A stretch of DNA of 64,000 nt from Mesocentrotus franciscanus (taxonomy: Eukaryota; Echinodermata; Echinoidea; Camarodonta; Strongylocentrotidae). The position numbers were made by a program, and so were the translations under genes. This document shows, piece by piece, positions 43,745-55,918 of this stretch (positions are counted from its first letter, which is position 1; the number at the start of each line of letters is the position of its first letter). The notes under the pieces are model-generated. The model worked only from the letters and a program-made list of their open reading frames with translations. It searched no databases and was not told the DNA's origin. The stretch lies in contig CP137674.1 of the NCBI GenBank assembly GCA_037976565.1, positions 8,041,789 through 8,105,788 on the forward strand, read 5' to 3'.

Positions 43745-45000
43745 ACAGCAATTTGTCCACCCGTACCGCACTCTCACCGGAACAACTCACTCAACTCCTC
43801 GAGTTTGTCCTTCGATCCACATATTTTCTGTATAAAGGTTCATATTATGAACATACAGAAGGGGCAGCCATGGGCAGTCCGGTCTCGGCTGTCGTGGCCA
43901 ACCTATACATGGAGAGTTTCGAAGAAGAAGCGTTGGACACATGTCCCCTCTCTTGCATGCCTCGTGTTTGGAAGAGATACGTAGATGACACCTTCATCAT
44001 AGTTCCCATCTCTGAAACAGATAATCTGCTTAAACACATGAACAGCCTCGAACCAACCATCCAGTTCACATCAGAGATAGAATGTGAAGGGAAGATAGCA
44101 TTCTTAGACACTTTAGTTCATAGACACGACAACCATAGGCTCTCCACCTCAGTCTATAGGAAGCCTACCCACACAGACCAGTATATAGCGTTTGACTCTC
44201 ACCATCCCATATCGGTGAAGAGAGGTCTAGTGAAATGTCTATTTGACAGAGCTTCACGCATAGTGACAAGTCCTCAACAGCCATGCAAAGAACGAACCCG
44301 TGTTCACAGTGCCCTGAGTCTCAACGGTTACCCACGCCGTTTTGTACACAATACCAAGAAGAGATCGTCGGAACCCAGGGATCAGAAGGTATACAAGACA
44401 TTTACAGTCTTGCCGTACATTGATGGTGTCTCCCAACAACTCAAGCGCCGCCTAGAGAGCCATGGCATTCGAACGGTTTTCAGATCAGATACCACCCTAC
44501 GTCAACAACTTACACGCCCCAAGGATCCAATTCCTCCACATAGACGAGACGGCATTGTGTACAACATCCCTTGCAAAGGATGTGATAGATCCTATATCGG
44601 TGAAACTGCCCGTCCAATAAAAGAAAGAATCACTGAGCACAAGAGGGACGTCAGGCTCCGCCGAACTGACAACTCAGCCGTAGCCGAACATGCTTGGGAT
44701 AACCAGCATCAACCAGACTGGGACGGGGCTCAGTGCCTTTCCCAGGAACGGCATTGGTACACACGGAGGGTAAAAGAAGCTATCAATATCCGTCTCAATC
44801 CCAATAATTTCAACAGAGACAACGGGATCGATATCCCCGAATTTTGGATGCGTACGATACGCCCCATGACACTCCCGTCCAGCCGGCCGGCCAGCACCGG
44901 TCGATTCCTTTCAGCAGAGGGGCCGAGCCAGCGGCCCGTTGATTGGTTGAGCTCGCTATTGCTTCCGCCCAGCAGGCGAGCCGAACCAGCGGCCTGCTGA
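43745..45000 (+). pseudogene. Penelope-like polyprotein fragment, right copy (RT palm part plus GIY-YIG)
   Basis: The open frame runs from inside the RT palm to the natural-looking stop at 45000. It has motif B region AAMGSPVSAVVANLYM (about 43864-43911), catalytic RYVDDTF (about 43975-43995), thumb, and GIY-YIG nuclease with CKGCDRSYIGETARP (about 44572-44616) and a conserved downstream KERITEHK. RT motifs before B are absent because of 5' truncation. The first codons of the apparent ORF (43699-43744) come from the inverted left copy. No stops interrupt it, which, with the near-identical arms, indicates recent insertion. Confidence 0.92.
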
Positions 45001-45117
45001 TTGGTCGAGCACCGTGTGCGTCGACCATTAGGCTATTTGCATAATTAGCCGAACCAGCGGCCTACTGATTGGTTGAGCACCGTGTGCGTCGACCATTAGG
45101 CTATTTGCATAATCAGC
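44981..45117 (+). repeat. Penelope 3' tandem units, 68 bp x 2 (right arm)
   Basis: Two consecutive units starting CCGAACCAGCGGCC and ending TTTGCATAAT, spaced 68 bp apart (44981 and 45049). Mirrors the left arm. Confidence 0.85.
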
Positions 45118-45184
45118 CGATAGGCCAATAGGCCTTGTGCATTATTGTTTCCGATTATCGATCGAATTATAGACCGTCGCGCCG

Positions 45185-45228
45185 GTCCTCCCGTAGAGTA
45201 TAAAGCACCCTTGCTTACATTAGTTTTT
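45185..45228 (+). promoter_or_regulatory. TATA-like sequence upstream of the hammerhead motif
   Basis: GTAGAGTATAAAGCACCC lies about 35 bp upstream of the hammerhead-like motif. In Penelope-like elements the promoter is thought to lie in the terminal pLTR-like region, so this is a candidate promoter. Inferred from position and motif only. Confidence 0.3.
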
Positions 45229-45270
45229 ATCACCTGACGAAGTGTTGCAGCGGCGCACGAAACGTCGAGA
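45229..45270 (+). ncRNA. Hammerhead-ribozyme-like motif, right Penelope copy
   Basis: CTGACGA (45234-45240) is followed by a helix-II-like GTGTTGC-AGCG-GCGCAC and then GAAA (45259-45262) and CGTC, giving the predicted cleavage after C45266. Helix III is reduced to a self-complementary ACGT, as described for Penelope ribozymes that cleave as dimers. Helix I is weak (CAC/GAG with a mismatch, then TA/TA pairs), and there is one extra A between the core and helix II. Hammerheads are an established feature of Penelope-like elements; activity of this copy is inferred. Confidence 0.5.
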
Positions 45271-45479
45271 TCCTTTAGATTCCTTTTTGACCACATTGCG
45301 AGACAAACGAATATCACTAGCGATATTATTTTCAATAATATGACTGTTTTCAGTTATAAAACCTGATTTCCTGAATGTTTTTTTGTTTGAGATCTATACT
45401 CTATACACAGAATGCAATTTCATGATGTAAGAATGTAATTTAATTATAACAATTATTCTACAACAGTCCTAACGGGTTA

Positions 45480-45726
45480 TTTATGATTCTTTCGACGTGA
45501 TAATAATAATAATAATGATGATAATGATAATGAAAATAATAACATTTATAATTATAGGTCTACTAATGTTATAGTAATAATAATAATAATGATATTGATA
45601 ATAATGATATTAATAACAATAAAGCCGAGTTAATAATATGATTGCATGGGGCTCACGGAGAATATGATATATACTCATGAGACTACTGTGGGTAAACAAG
45701 ACACATTATTATTATCATCAGCACCA

Positions 45727-45773
<47 letters not shown>

Positions 45774-45775
45774 GA
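45480..45775. repeat. AAT/ATT microsatellites and SINE 3' end
   Basis: AAT-rich DNA (45500-45620) is followed by a plus-strand SINE 3' end, ACTGTGGGTAAACAAGACAC, running into a pure ATT array (45725-45772). This matches the 3' part of the SINE at 6119-6350. Confidence 0.7.
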
Positions 45776-47439
45776 AATATGGCATTAGGAAAGTTATCAT
45801 CATCATGTTGTTCTTTGTTTCCTGGTGTTTTATATACTTATGTTTCGCACTCCCTTAAATAACAAAAAAAAATATATCATTCTAAACCTCAAATCCCACC
45901 TACAGCTCATTTACCACACACCGCTTAATTGCTCAGGTAATATACCACCAACAGTATTTAGGTTTCAAAGCACTTGAATCCAGTATAGGTTAAATGCATA
46001 CAAAGCATTACTATGCAGGTATTTGTTCTAAGATGTTTGTTATAAGATACTTTTCTAAGAAGTCAAAGGAACAGTTAAAGTAGAAAATTTACGGGATACA
46101 CGCCTGTAAGTCATTCGAAACAGTAGTCATCCACTTAAAATTTATTTTACTCAACTTCAAAATCGGCCTAAACAAAAGCATACGCCTACATTTCAAAAGA
46201 CATTCCAGATGTTTATTTACGCGGCATGGCTGCTTCCTAAGACTGTTTGGAACATATGAAGATTTGATATCTCTAATAGCAGTAATGCTATAACGAAAAA
46301 GAGAATGTAGCCAAACAAAAGGAACTTATCTACCAAAAACCCGCAACTCGTCGAAACAAAGACCAATGAAAATTCGGAGGTCCTTGATCGGCTAAAATCC
46401 TTACACTACCGTTTTTGATAATTCGAGGTGAATGCAATCTTTATATCACTTTAAAGAGAATGCTTGTAAAACAGACAATAGATATCTCTCCCCTAGATAT
46501 ATTATTACTCACTTTCTTGTGGTCCTTATACGGAAAGGTAAAGCTATCACCGAAGCACCACAACAAGAGTGCAATTGCCTCCTGGTCCTTACAACGTGTA
46601 GTACGAGTACACACAAGACTATTTATGATTTAAAACCATAACAAGCAGCAAAATACATTCAATAGATCGACTGCTTTCGCAGCGTGACGATTGTTTGTAT
46701 TTTGTCCTATTTTAGAAATATAACTTCCGCTTTTGTACACGGGAATTTTTTCTGTAGACACCGGGAGCCCTGGAATAAGCCCTTCTATGTGTTTTGTATA
46801 CCATGCATGAAAAGCTGGCTTCAAGTCGTACATTAATACGACATGAACTTGCAGTGTATGTGGTTTCTGTGTAGGGATGGCAATAATATTCTGCCGTTTA
46901 TGTTAGTGCATGTGTTGAAGAGGGTTGCACACGGAAAAAAGTCTTACCCTTTCAAAGAAAAAAAGCAATTCGCTACCTCTTTCAAACTCAAACTTTACAT
47001 TTTCTTCCTACACACTGTGCGATATATGGAAGTTTGAAGTCACCTCTCTGAATCAGGGTAACACAAAGTTTGATTTGATTTTTTGTGACCAGTAACTTTC
47101 TTGGTTTGTTACCTTTTCATTAATATATGGTTTTGTAGGGCTTTTTATAAAACTTAAATGGGAAAGATGACAACACTCTATTAAACTTAAAGTTTGATCA
47201 AACTTTGCCAAGTAACACAAATCCACACCAGCAGTAAATGTAGACTCTACATGAAGATCCACTTGGTATATTGTACATAAAGATAATAGAGGAAAGTGTG
47301 TGTGATCTAGTAGGCACGTGCTAACTAGTGTGCAAACACGAATCCGACCGACTGCCTACGAAAGGCCGCCCTCTTACATCGTCGCCATAGCTGTTGGCTT
47401 CCAGGCCATGAAGCTTAGACATTACCCTTCATATACTAT
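45776..47439. other. No gene recognised
   Basis: AT-rich intergenic DNA upstream of the LRP start. Short frames on both strands lack family signatures. No promoter-like cluster, RNA gene or classifiable repeat seen. Confidence 0.5.
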
Positions 47440-48420
47440 AGCGTGCGTTTCCACATCTCAATGATTCTCTCTACGTGCCATATCCTGAGACGTTGGCGAC
47501 CATGGAGTGCCACAACTCTCTGTCCCATATTCTATGAAGTAATTCATTCTCCCCGAGATCAATTCCACTTTCAGAAATCCCACTCCAATAAGCTACTCAT
47601 TTACAAAATCCACCTTCTACTCCTACTCCTCCTGCCCTCGACTCTTCCAGTCAGTGCAATATTTTCCAAACCATTCTTCCGTAACATGACCCAAGAAGCT
47701 CAGCTGTCGACCTCTTACATTATTCAGAAGCTTTCGTCTTGTTCCTGCCATGGCAAATACCTCATTATTAGAAACTCTTTCTGTTCATGAAATTCTTAGC
47801 ATCCTTCTCAGGAACCAAACTTCTAAATTTTCCAGTCGCTTTCTTAGGTCTGATGTCAGGGTCTACGCTTCACATCCATACATCAGAACTGGATAAACAT
47901 AGCAATTGAGTACGCGGAGTCTCGTTTTCATCTTCAGCTTCTTATTCTTTAAGATGTTTTTTAACCTGGAGAAAGTTGATTTTGCAAGTGCAATCCTTCT
48001 CTTTATTTCTTGCTCGCCTCTTGCATCGTCTGTAATTGTAGTCCCGAGGTAATTAACAGAGGTGGCTTGCTTTATTTGATTGTTGTTGGTCTTAGGAGAG
48101 CATGGTATTCCTTCCTTCTTTGAAATTACCATGCATTCCGTTTTTTTGTAATTTAATGATAATCCTCTCTTGTCACTTTCTCTGACGACAACATCCAAAA
48201 GTCTCTGCAGGTCCTTTTCTGATTCTGCGATTAATATAGTATCATCTGCATACCGTATGTTTGTGTTATTATGTCCTCCTACCGTCAACCCTCTTTCCTG
48301 TTCTAGGTTTCTAAGTATCAACTCACTGTAATAATTGAAGAGATCTGGAGACATGACACATCCTTGCCGAACCCCCCTTTTAATGTTGATGTAGTCACTT
48401 AATTCTGTTTCCACTCTCCA
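47440..48420 (-). pseudogene. RTE-like LINE reverse transcriptase fragment
   Basis: The frame at 48414-47863 contains GVRQGCVMSPDLFNYYSELI (motif B region), IRYADDTILIAESEKDLQRL (catalytic motif C), LSLNYKKTECMVI, then SVNYLGTTITDDARGEQEIK and LNCYVYPVLMYGCEA. Beyond an in-frame TAG the remnant continues as TLTSDLRKRLE, FLRRMLRIS and the frameshifted RQLSFLGHV...EGRRSRSR to about 47450. The order and wording resemble RTE/BovB-like polymerases. 5' truncated inside the palm, with several stops and frameshifts. Confidence 0.8.
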
Positions 48421-48929
48421 TGATTAAAAAGTTTAAAAAGTGATTCCGAACAGGTGGTTTTAAGAATGACAACAAAAGAGTTATTTCACCAACTGATTTG
48501 CTATTGAACTTTATTCAAGTCAATCATTACCAATATTGTTTATTGGAATAGCGAATGGCTTTGGACCCCTGTGAAGCACAACTTGTAAATTGTGGGCCCA
48601 TGATGGTTGCCTTTTACTTTCGTAGTGTACAGGTGCTGGAAGTGGGATTGCAGTTGCCAGCTAGTATGACCATCGATATGGGTCAAAATGGCCAGTCAAT
48701 AGCTAAATGAGGATTTTAAAAAAAAGGAAGTAAGGGATTAACAAAAAAAATCCTAGGCCTAAGAATATGCAGACTCCGCTGAGCTGAGCAACGCAGGGGC
48801 AGCGATGGAGTTCGGACAATCATATTTTCGGTAAAAATGCTCCTATTCCCCCCCTTTACTGAGTGAGTCTGCGATGGTCGACGGGATTCCCGAAATGATA
48901 TGCCCTGAAAAATGCTCTCGCATCAGTCA

Positions 48930-50930
48930 GAATATTAGAATAGGAGATTAATGAGTTCACCCTCTAAATCCAGTGAACTTGACCCCATACCAACATCGCT
49001 TTTGAAACAATGTCTCCCTGCTATTGTACCATCAATTGTAACTATAATAAACACAAGTTTTGGCTCGGGGATAGTTCCTGACAGTATGAAGATTGCAGCA
49101 GTGCGCCCCACCTTGAAAATAAATCTAATTTGGACAGTGAATGTCTCCAGAACTATAGACCTATCTCAAATTTGTCATATCTGTCCAAACTCGCAGAACA
49201 AGTGGCTTTCTCACGTCTTCGCACATATCTTATTGAAAATAATTTAATTTATAATTTTCAATCTGACTACCACCCGCACCATAGTGTGGAAACGCTGCTA
49301 ACTAATCTTGTGGACAGTATCCTCTCTTAAATGGACAAAGGTAATATTACTTTTCTTGTGCTACTTGATATGTCAAGTGCTTTCGACACTATTAACCACA
49401 CAATACTTGTTAAGAGACTACACTCTTTTGGGGTAACAGGCACTGTGTTGCAGTGGTTTTCATCATACATTTACAAAAGAACCCAGTATGTCTTTGTAAA
49501 TGATTCTCAATCCGACAAAACTTACCTTTCATATGGTATACCACAAGGGTCTGTTGGTGGCCCGTTATTGTTTTCTGTCTACCTTGAGCCAATCAGTACA
49601 ATAATTAGAAAGCATAATATAAAGTATAATTTTTACGCTGATGACATTCAGCTGTTCGTGTCTGTACATCCTTCCTCAGATGCAATTGCCGATGCTAGGA
49701 TAACTTTAGAAGCCTGTTTTCATGACATGAAAGGCTGGATGGATTCCAACGGTCTTAAAATCAATGAAAATAAAACTGAGTTTATAATTTTGGGCTCTAA
49801 GAATTCTTTACTGAGAGCTAATCATTATCATTTAGGTTTGCATGTAGGTGGTAACGTTATAAAGCCAGCCTCAAAGGTTCGTAACCTTGGTGTGATATTT
49901 GACAATACTATGTCATTTATTGGACATGTATCTAGCATATGAAAGTATGTGAGATATCAACTGCGGAACCTTGGGTTCATACGTAAATCTTTGACTAGAC
50001 AAGCATGTGAACAATTAATCCATGCATTAATCTCATCTCGCTTAGATTTTTGTAATTCTATTCTATTTGGACTCACCAAACAGCAGCAAGATAAATTGCA
50101 ATCTCTCCCAAATTCAAGTGCAAGACTCCTTAATTTCACACCAAGAATGTCCTCTATTAACGCCTATATTACAACCTCACTTCACTGGCTACCTGTCTAG
50201 AAAAGGGTCCACTTCAAAATAATGTTACTTGTTTATCGGGCCCTCCATGGAATTTCGCCACAATATATTAAAGACTCACTACACCCTTACAATCCAACTT
50301 GTACCTTAAGATTTGGAAGTGATAATTTGCTGAAAATTTCCCGTACCCATCATTCATGGGGAGACAATGCTTTTTCGCATGCAGCAGCCAAATTATGGAA
50401 TAAGCTTCCCCATCACTTCGCTGTATTGCAGCATACTCCACCTTTAAAGATCGTCTTAAGACTTACCTATTCCATCTGTAACCCAGTATTTCCTTAAGTT
50501 GTATAAGTTTATTTTACTAAATCCATAATTAATATTTTATTTGTATATACATCTGAACTTAATTAGTTATCACCCTTCATTTTCATTGGCTGCCCGTGTG
50601 GGGCCTGGTGGCCTTGTATGCTAGAGCTCCTGTGAATCATGTGCCGACTGGGCTAGTCCCTCTAGTTGTCAGTTAACGGAGCAGCTGGAGGGCACCGGGC
50701 CCTCCCGGCGGGTGGAGCTGAGGATTAAAATGGGTGTTGCGAAATTGTTTTTGAGTTTCTGATGGTATATCTCTTTTATCAAATAAACAATTACTTTACT
50801 TGTACTTGAGATAACTGTTGCTGAGCTAGCGCCATGAGCGTCCCTGGACGGTGTGTGCGCTCTATAAGTTTACACTATTATTATTATGATTGTTATTATT
50901 ATTTATTATTAATTACACCTGACATAATTT
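48930..50930 (+). pseudogene. L2/CR1-like LINE, RT domain to 3' tail
   Basis: Begins in the pre-RT/fingers region (LDPIPTSLLKQCLPAIVPSI, then VPDSMKIAAVRPTLK), shifts frame near 49130, then keeps one frame to 50497. It includes NYRPISNLSYLSKLAEQ, motif A LDMSSAFDTINHTIL, IPQGSVGGPLLFSVYLEPIS, motif C FYADDIQLF, and the C-terminal GISPQYIKDSLHPY and AAKLWNKLPHH. Stops TAA (49328), TGA (49940) and TAG (50198) interrupt it. The 3' UTR ends in GCGCTCTATAAGTTTACACT and an ATT tail. The apyrimidinic endonuclease part is missing. Confidence 0.88.
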
Positions 50931-50999
50931 TTGAAAGACATTGGACTGTGAAAACTGTGGAATCTGGAATTTTCTTTTCATTTCATTTCATTTATAAAG

Positions 51000-52819
51000 A
51001 GATCGAAAGAAAAATGTATTCCATTGAAAAACATTTCATAAGTAATTCGTCGAATGATGTTTATTTTCATTGGTCAATATTTTGTTTATCTCGATCTTGG
51101 CCTTTACCCCAAAAAAAAAAAAAACATATTACATTGGAAATATGTTCTGATGTTTATGAATCGAATCAATCAATATATCTATCGTCAGACCAGCGAGCGA
51201 GTGTACTTTTTTCTTCTGTTCAGTTGGAAAGGATGTTTGTGAGAAAAAGGGTGTGGGCGGGTGCGTTTGTGGATGGAGGGGGGACGAATAGTGGTGAATG
51301 GGTAAAAGTGAGAAACATGTGAAAGTAAGAAACATTTTCACCATTAATTTCCTGCTTTTGTTAGGAAAGCAATATATCTTTAGGTGTAGGATTGCAGAAA
51401 ACATGCCCAACGTTCATCATTTTGTACATTACGTTAAATATTTTCAGACGGTAGAAAGGTTTATTGCTGAAAGACGCAACAATATAGATAAGTACAGTGA
51501 AAAATCGCGCTTAATTTCCGGAATTTTAGAAAGTAATCCTATTTAAGCAGTTTAGCAGATGATAGAACGCTGACGGAAATCTAGAGAGGGGGAATTTTGA
51601 CGATCGCTGATGTTTTCTATTCTATATATACTATAGATCCATTTGATTCCTTCTATGGTTTATTGTTGTTACATGGATATAAATGTCTGTATATTTTGTA
51701 TTATGTTTATGTTGAATGTAAAGATGTTATTGGATCAATACAAAAACTAATTAAAAAAAAACAATAACAAGACTATATATTTTATTATTTTAATACATAA
51801 ACTGTAAGTATTTGTATGCCTATATGGCTATTTAAGCCTCCTTCATGTGACAGTGGGGATTGATTTATGACGAATGGGACAGCTTTAACAAAGGGAGACA
51901 AAGAAATTGTATCTTAGTTTTTAACATCAATGGGGTGATTTTCATTAGATGGAAATAGTGGCCTCAATATCGGCCTAATTCAACCAAAATATTGTGTCAT
52001 TTCTTTAGGTCCCTTCAATTTAGGAGCACATGCATTTATACTCTGACTATATACCTCTTAGAATTAACTTTTTTTATTTTTATAGATTTGATTCTAGAAA
52101 TTCCCTCTTTAACTCCAATTGAATTGGGCATTGGCCATTACGTTATATTCTCATTTAGAAGGGAGCAATATGGCACACTATAGTATGTCATCATATATCA
52201 AAATACATTAAAAGGAAATGAATGCATGCATTCGTACATAACTGAGATACGTATGGGGTGTATGAGAGAGAAATGGAGGATGGGAGATATAGGGAGGAAG
52301 GGAGGGAGAAAGAGAGAGAGACACACAGAGAGTGAGAGAGGGATAGAGAGAGGGAGAAAGGGGGGGGGGTGACCCCCATCAGCAAGAAATCCTTTCAAAT
52401 GACGATATCCTTCAGTACCCAAGCGCTCTATTGTATGGCCTAAATTTGTAGGGGCCGTTAGACACCCGCTCCCGACGGAAATTTCTGTCAGTTTCTTGCG
52501 TTTTGCAATGTCCAGTGATACTACTTCCTACTGATAAAGTTTGTAGCATGGGCTAGATGGGGTGAAATCAACCGGACTTTGGGTTCTGTTTCAGAGGCTC
52601 TGGGGGCTGGCCTAACGGTCAGGACTGAAACCGGGAGACTGACAACCATTTTGTCATTGATGGTGTAATTAACTATGAAGGGTTACATTTTGTGAGTGAG
52701 ATCAGTAAGAGTGTGTTTGTGTGTATGTGTGTAACAAAATTATTTCCATTTTTTCCCTTCCTATTAAAATTAGTGAATAATTTGAATAATGAAAATAGTT
52801 ATTGTGATACGATCACTGG
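51000..52819. other. No gene recognised
   Basis: The large frame at 50834-51322 overlaps the LINE tail and an A-rich tract and has no family signature. 51590-51770 resembles a LINE 3' UTR with an A-rich end. A GA-rich microsatellite lies at 52265-52365. Confidence 0.45.
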
Positions 52820-53026
52820 AGACAGACTTTAACATAAGGCCCGGACTTCCTGTCTTGTCTACAAATACTTTCATTAATGTACATGTTTAGATTTGTTCCC
52901 CTTGTTCTTCTTGTCTTACTCGGCTTATGTTATTTTTATGTTATATATTGATAATATTTTAAATGTTTGTTCACCTTTGTATATTTCAAATGAAAGTATT
53001 GAATAAAGTGAACTTGAACTTGAAAT
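52820..53026 (+). mobile_element. LINE 3' terminus
   Basis: A 3' UTR-like segment (GCCCGGACTTCCTGTCTTGT to TTTGTATATTTC) ends GAATAAAGTGAACTTGAACTTGAA. The AATAAA followed by a short tandem (AACTTG) is typical of CR1/L2-like LINE tails. No coding part is attached. Confidence 0.55.
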
Positions 53027-53894
53027 GGGTGCCTATTCCAGGGAAGGCTCCTGGCTTATAATAAAATCTTATTCCAACAATGAGACTAGTCGTATTCCCC
53101 TGTCCCCCAAATCTTGTACTATTCATGGAGCTGTGCTTTATGAATATCACATAACTAATTCTTTTTAAATTGAATGAAATAAATACATTAATGTTAGCTT
53201 GAAAAGAAACACATAATTGTGATATATGGAGTAAAATTATTAAAAATGTAAAAATTTGTACTTTTTTTCATTACACCCACTGGGTGGAGTAAAATGAAGA
53301 CTCATTATGATCACAAAAACCAAGATGAATGATTGGAAAAATCAGACAAAAATGCAATGAACACAAATATCCAAGGTTTGAAGCCAGGAGCTTAAGTTTA
53401 TTAAGGTTGGTAATATCTGTGTAAACATGAAGCGCATAATTATTATGACAAAGGAAACCGGCACTGATAAGTACTGTGCTTGTTGAAAAACCTTTCACTT
53501 TTGTACAGTAGATGAACGATTCGGAGAGTCAGTTATTTAAAATAAAAATAAATCTTAGACGCATTCATTAAAAAGTCTCAACCCACTCCTCAAGACTCTA
53601 CTCCAATGATTTGGCAACATATTGAATTCATCTGTTTTGAAAGATGAAAAAACACAGTTGCGGATAGATGACTTGTCTTTGCAAGTGGTGGTTACGGAGA
53701 TCATAACCGGAGTATAACGTGAATAATCGTGATAAAAGCATTAAGATGAGATATAATATCATTCTCATACATTGAATACGTGAATACAAGAATCCATATG
53801 TTATAATTGGTAAAATACTTTATTTAATGACAATACAACATTTCTGCTGCAGTAGCTGCCATTGGTGACCAAAATAAATTTGTTATTTTTTTTT

Positions 53895-54055
53895 GGTCAG
53901 CAAGACATTCTGTGTACTTATGAATAAGTCCATTTATATAGCGCAGCTACTTTATGAATATATTCTACTGCGCTTAATACAATGTATCATATTATTGCCG
54001 TGCAAGAAATTCTGTGTACTTATAGTTAAGTCCATTTATATAGCGCAGGTACACC
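53895..54055 (+). repeat. Two-copy tandem repeat, ~109-bp spacing
   Basis: AAGACATTCTGTGTACTTAT plus AAGTCCATTTATATAGCGCAG at about 53900 recurs as AAGAAATTCTGTGTACTTAT plus the same tail at about 54005. The TTTATATAGCGCAG block is common near LINE and SINE 3' ends in marine invertebrates. Confidence 0.75.
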
Positions 54056-54599
54056 TACGTAATATAAGGAGCCTATCGTAATCCCCTACCTGTCTGTGGA
54101 TATTAGGACACATTCACATGATTGATTGGTTTCAAGTACATTAATAAACAGAGCAAATCTAATACATAACACTAAAATGACAATGCGATATACCTTGTAC
54201 ATAGAGTATTGAAACGACTAAGAGGGTACAGTGATTAAAAAATCAAGGTAATATACAAATAAAGAATCTATAAAACAACAAACAAAATAACAAAAGAACC
54301 CAGAAGAAGGTAACCAATGTGTATGAAATAGACTTGACTATCATTCATCTATAGCATGCTTATAAAATAAAAGTAGATCATACAAATTTCTCCTCATCTA
54401 TGTATAACATCCTTGCACACAGTAATCGAACAAACAGATTAGAAAGAGAATAACCCTCGAATAGCTGAAACGTATTAACCCCCAACATTATCTTATGACC
54501 TTAGGTAAAATTCATGTGATTACACTGTGAAATTGATTGGTTATAATTTGCAAAGGCTGAATACGAAATAAGAAATGACATAAACAGTCAGGTTCTGGA

Positions 54600-54760
54600 A
54601 TAATCACAATGGAAACAAAAAAACTTAATCGTGCTGAAAATCACATGTACTCCAAACAAAAATGGGACTACACACACCTGTGTCATGAAAGTTTTGGTCT
54701 TAAAGTTTTAGAGAGGGACAAATTTCAAACTTGATATTCTTCCGACAGACTTTAAAAGGG
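54600..54760 (+). repeat. Interspersed repeat, family X, copy 3
   Basis: Shares GTGCTGAAAATC, CAAACAAAAATGGGACTA and a GAAAGTTTTGGTC block with 2940-3300 and, inverted, with 19100-19295. Confidence 0.45.
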
Positions 54761-55458
54761 TGAGAAAGGTCGCAAATTATATCTCATTCAGCTTTACCGG
54801 AACCTAACATGCTTTTTCATGATATATCATGTGGCTGAACTCAATGTTGTTTCATAAGGCAAAAAAAGGCATATAATATTGGGTTGAGTTTGTATCTACA
54901 ACGCTCAATTGACCATTCAAAGTCAACTGTATGCAAGTTTACTTTTAAAATTTACCATACAAGTTACTACAAAAATAATATTGAATGACCAGCATTCCGT
55001 AGTACTTATAATACAACAATATATTTATTAAAAAAACTCTGCTCAAATTTATATTCCAAAGTCGATGTTAACGAAGGGTTCGTCATACATTATATAGTAA
55101 CTCATTCGTTTTTATAAGTATTTACAGTGGTAAAATTAGTACGACCGCGTGCTTTCGTTAACTAGTTTTAAAGGCAGATATTAAAGATATACAATAGTTC
55201 TAAATAAGCAATACTTAATAAAAACTAAAAAGTCTCGAGTATTTACCAGTGTGCTATAAAGTTATCACATCTGTATCTTTTTTTTAATTGCTCTATTTAC
55301 ATCTAAAGAAGACTTTACGTTGTAATTTACTTGATGTATATACATTTACAATCATTAGTTCATATAAGATGTCTTGAATGAGTACTAATTATGCTGACAG
55401 AAAAAAACAAGAAAAAAGGAAGGACACACTAAGCGACCTGTATAATTCAAAATAAAGT

Positions 55459-55918
55459 ACAACTTAAGGTATTTCATTAGGCTTAGGGCTAGAGTGCTTT
55501 AATTACCGACAACAATATTACAAAAAGACCGTCCAAGAGACCTGAAATGCCTATATTACCAACTAAAAGTAGCAGGTAAGGAATTCCGTTAGGGACAATA
55601 GTGCTTTAATTGCCGACAACAATTAAAACAGAAGACAGACCAACAGCCCTATTGGAACGTAACTACAAACTAAAAGTAGAAGTGATACAGAAAACTTGCA
55701 TTGGTTGGGGGTAATTATAACATGTAGTTTAAGCTTCTACCAACCTTGACAATTAGTAGGCAAGTTTTTATTCACTTCTTTGGACTAAAAGTAGAAGTTA
55801 ATATAACGAATTTCGTTGGGATAATAGTGCTTTAATTGCAGACAGTAATTAAAAAAAGAAGACGTACCAAGAGACCTGGGGGATGGGGCCTATATTTCAA
55901 ACCAAAATTAAAGTTTAA
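55459..55918 (+). repeat. Tandem repeat array split by a Harbinger insertion
   Basis: Units contain AAGG-ATTTC-TTAGG, AGTGCTTTAATT-CCGACAAC and AACTAAAAGTAG, starting near 55465, 55578 and 55805. A further unit (AAGGAATTTCATTAGAGATA) resumes at 60261 immediately after the transposon, so the array was interrupted by it. Confidence 0.8.

Larger units (their letters stand above)
42401..45333. repeat. 2.9-kb palindrome formed by two Penelope copies
   Basis: Left arm 42401-43744 and right arm 43992-45333 are reverse complements over about 1.34 kb, around a 247-bp single-copy spacer (43745-43991) that belongs to the right-hand element. Only scattered substitutions and two single-base indels (near 42860-42875) separate the arms, so I estimate identity at about 99 percent by eye. 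Both arms end with the same 3'-terminal segment, so the two elements point away from each other. Confidence 0.93.

Noticed and set aside
50834..51322. 162-codon plus-strand protein gene
   Set aside because: It starts in the LINE tail, passes through an ATT tract and an A-run, and shows no domain or splice context.
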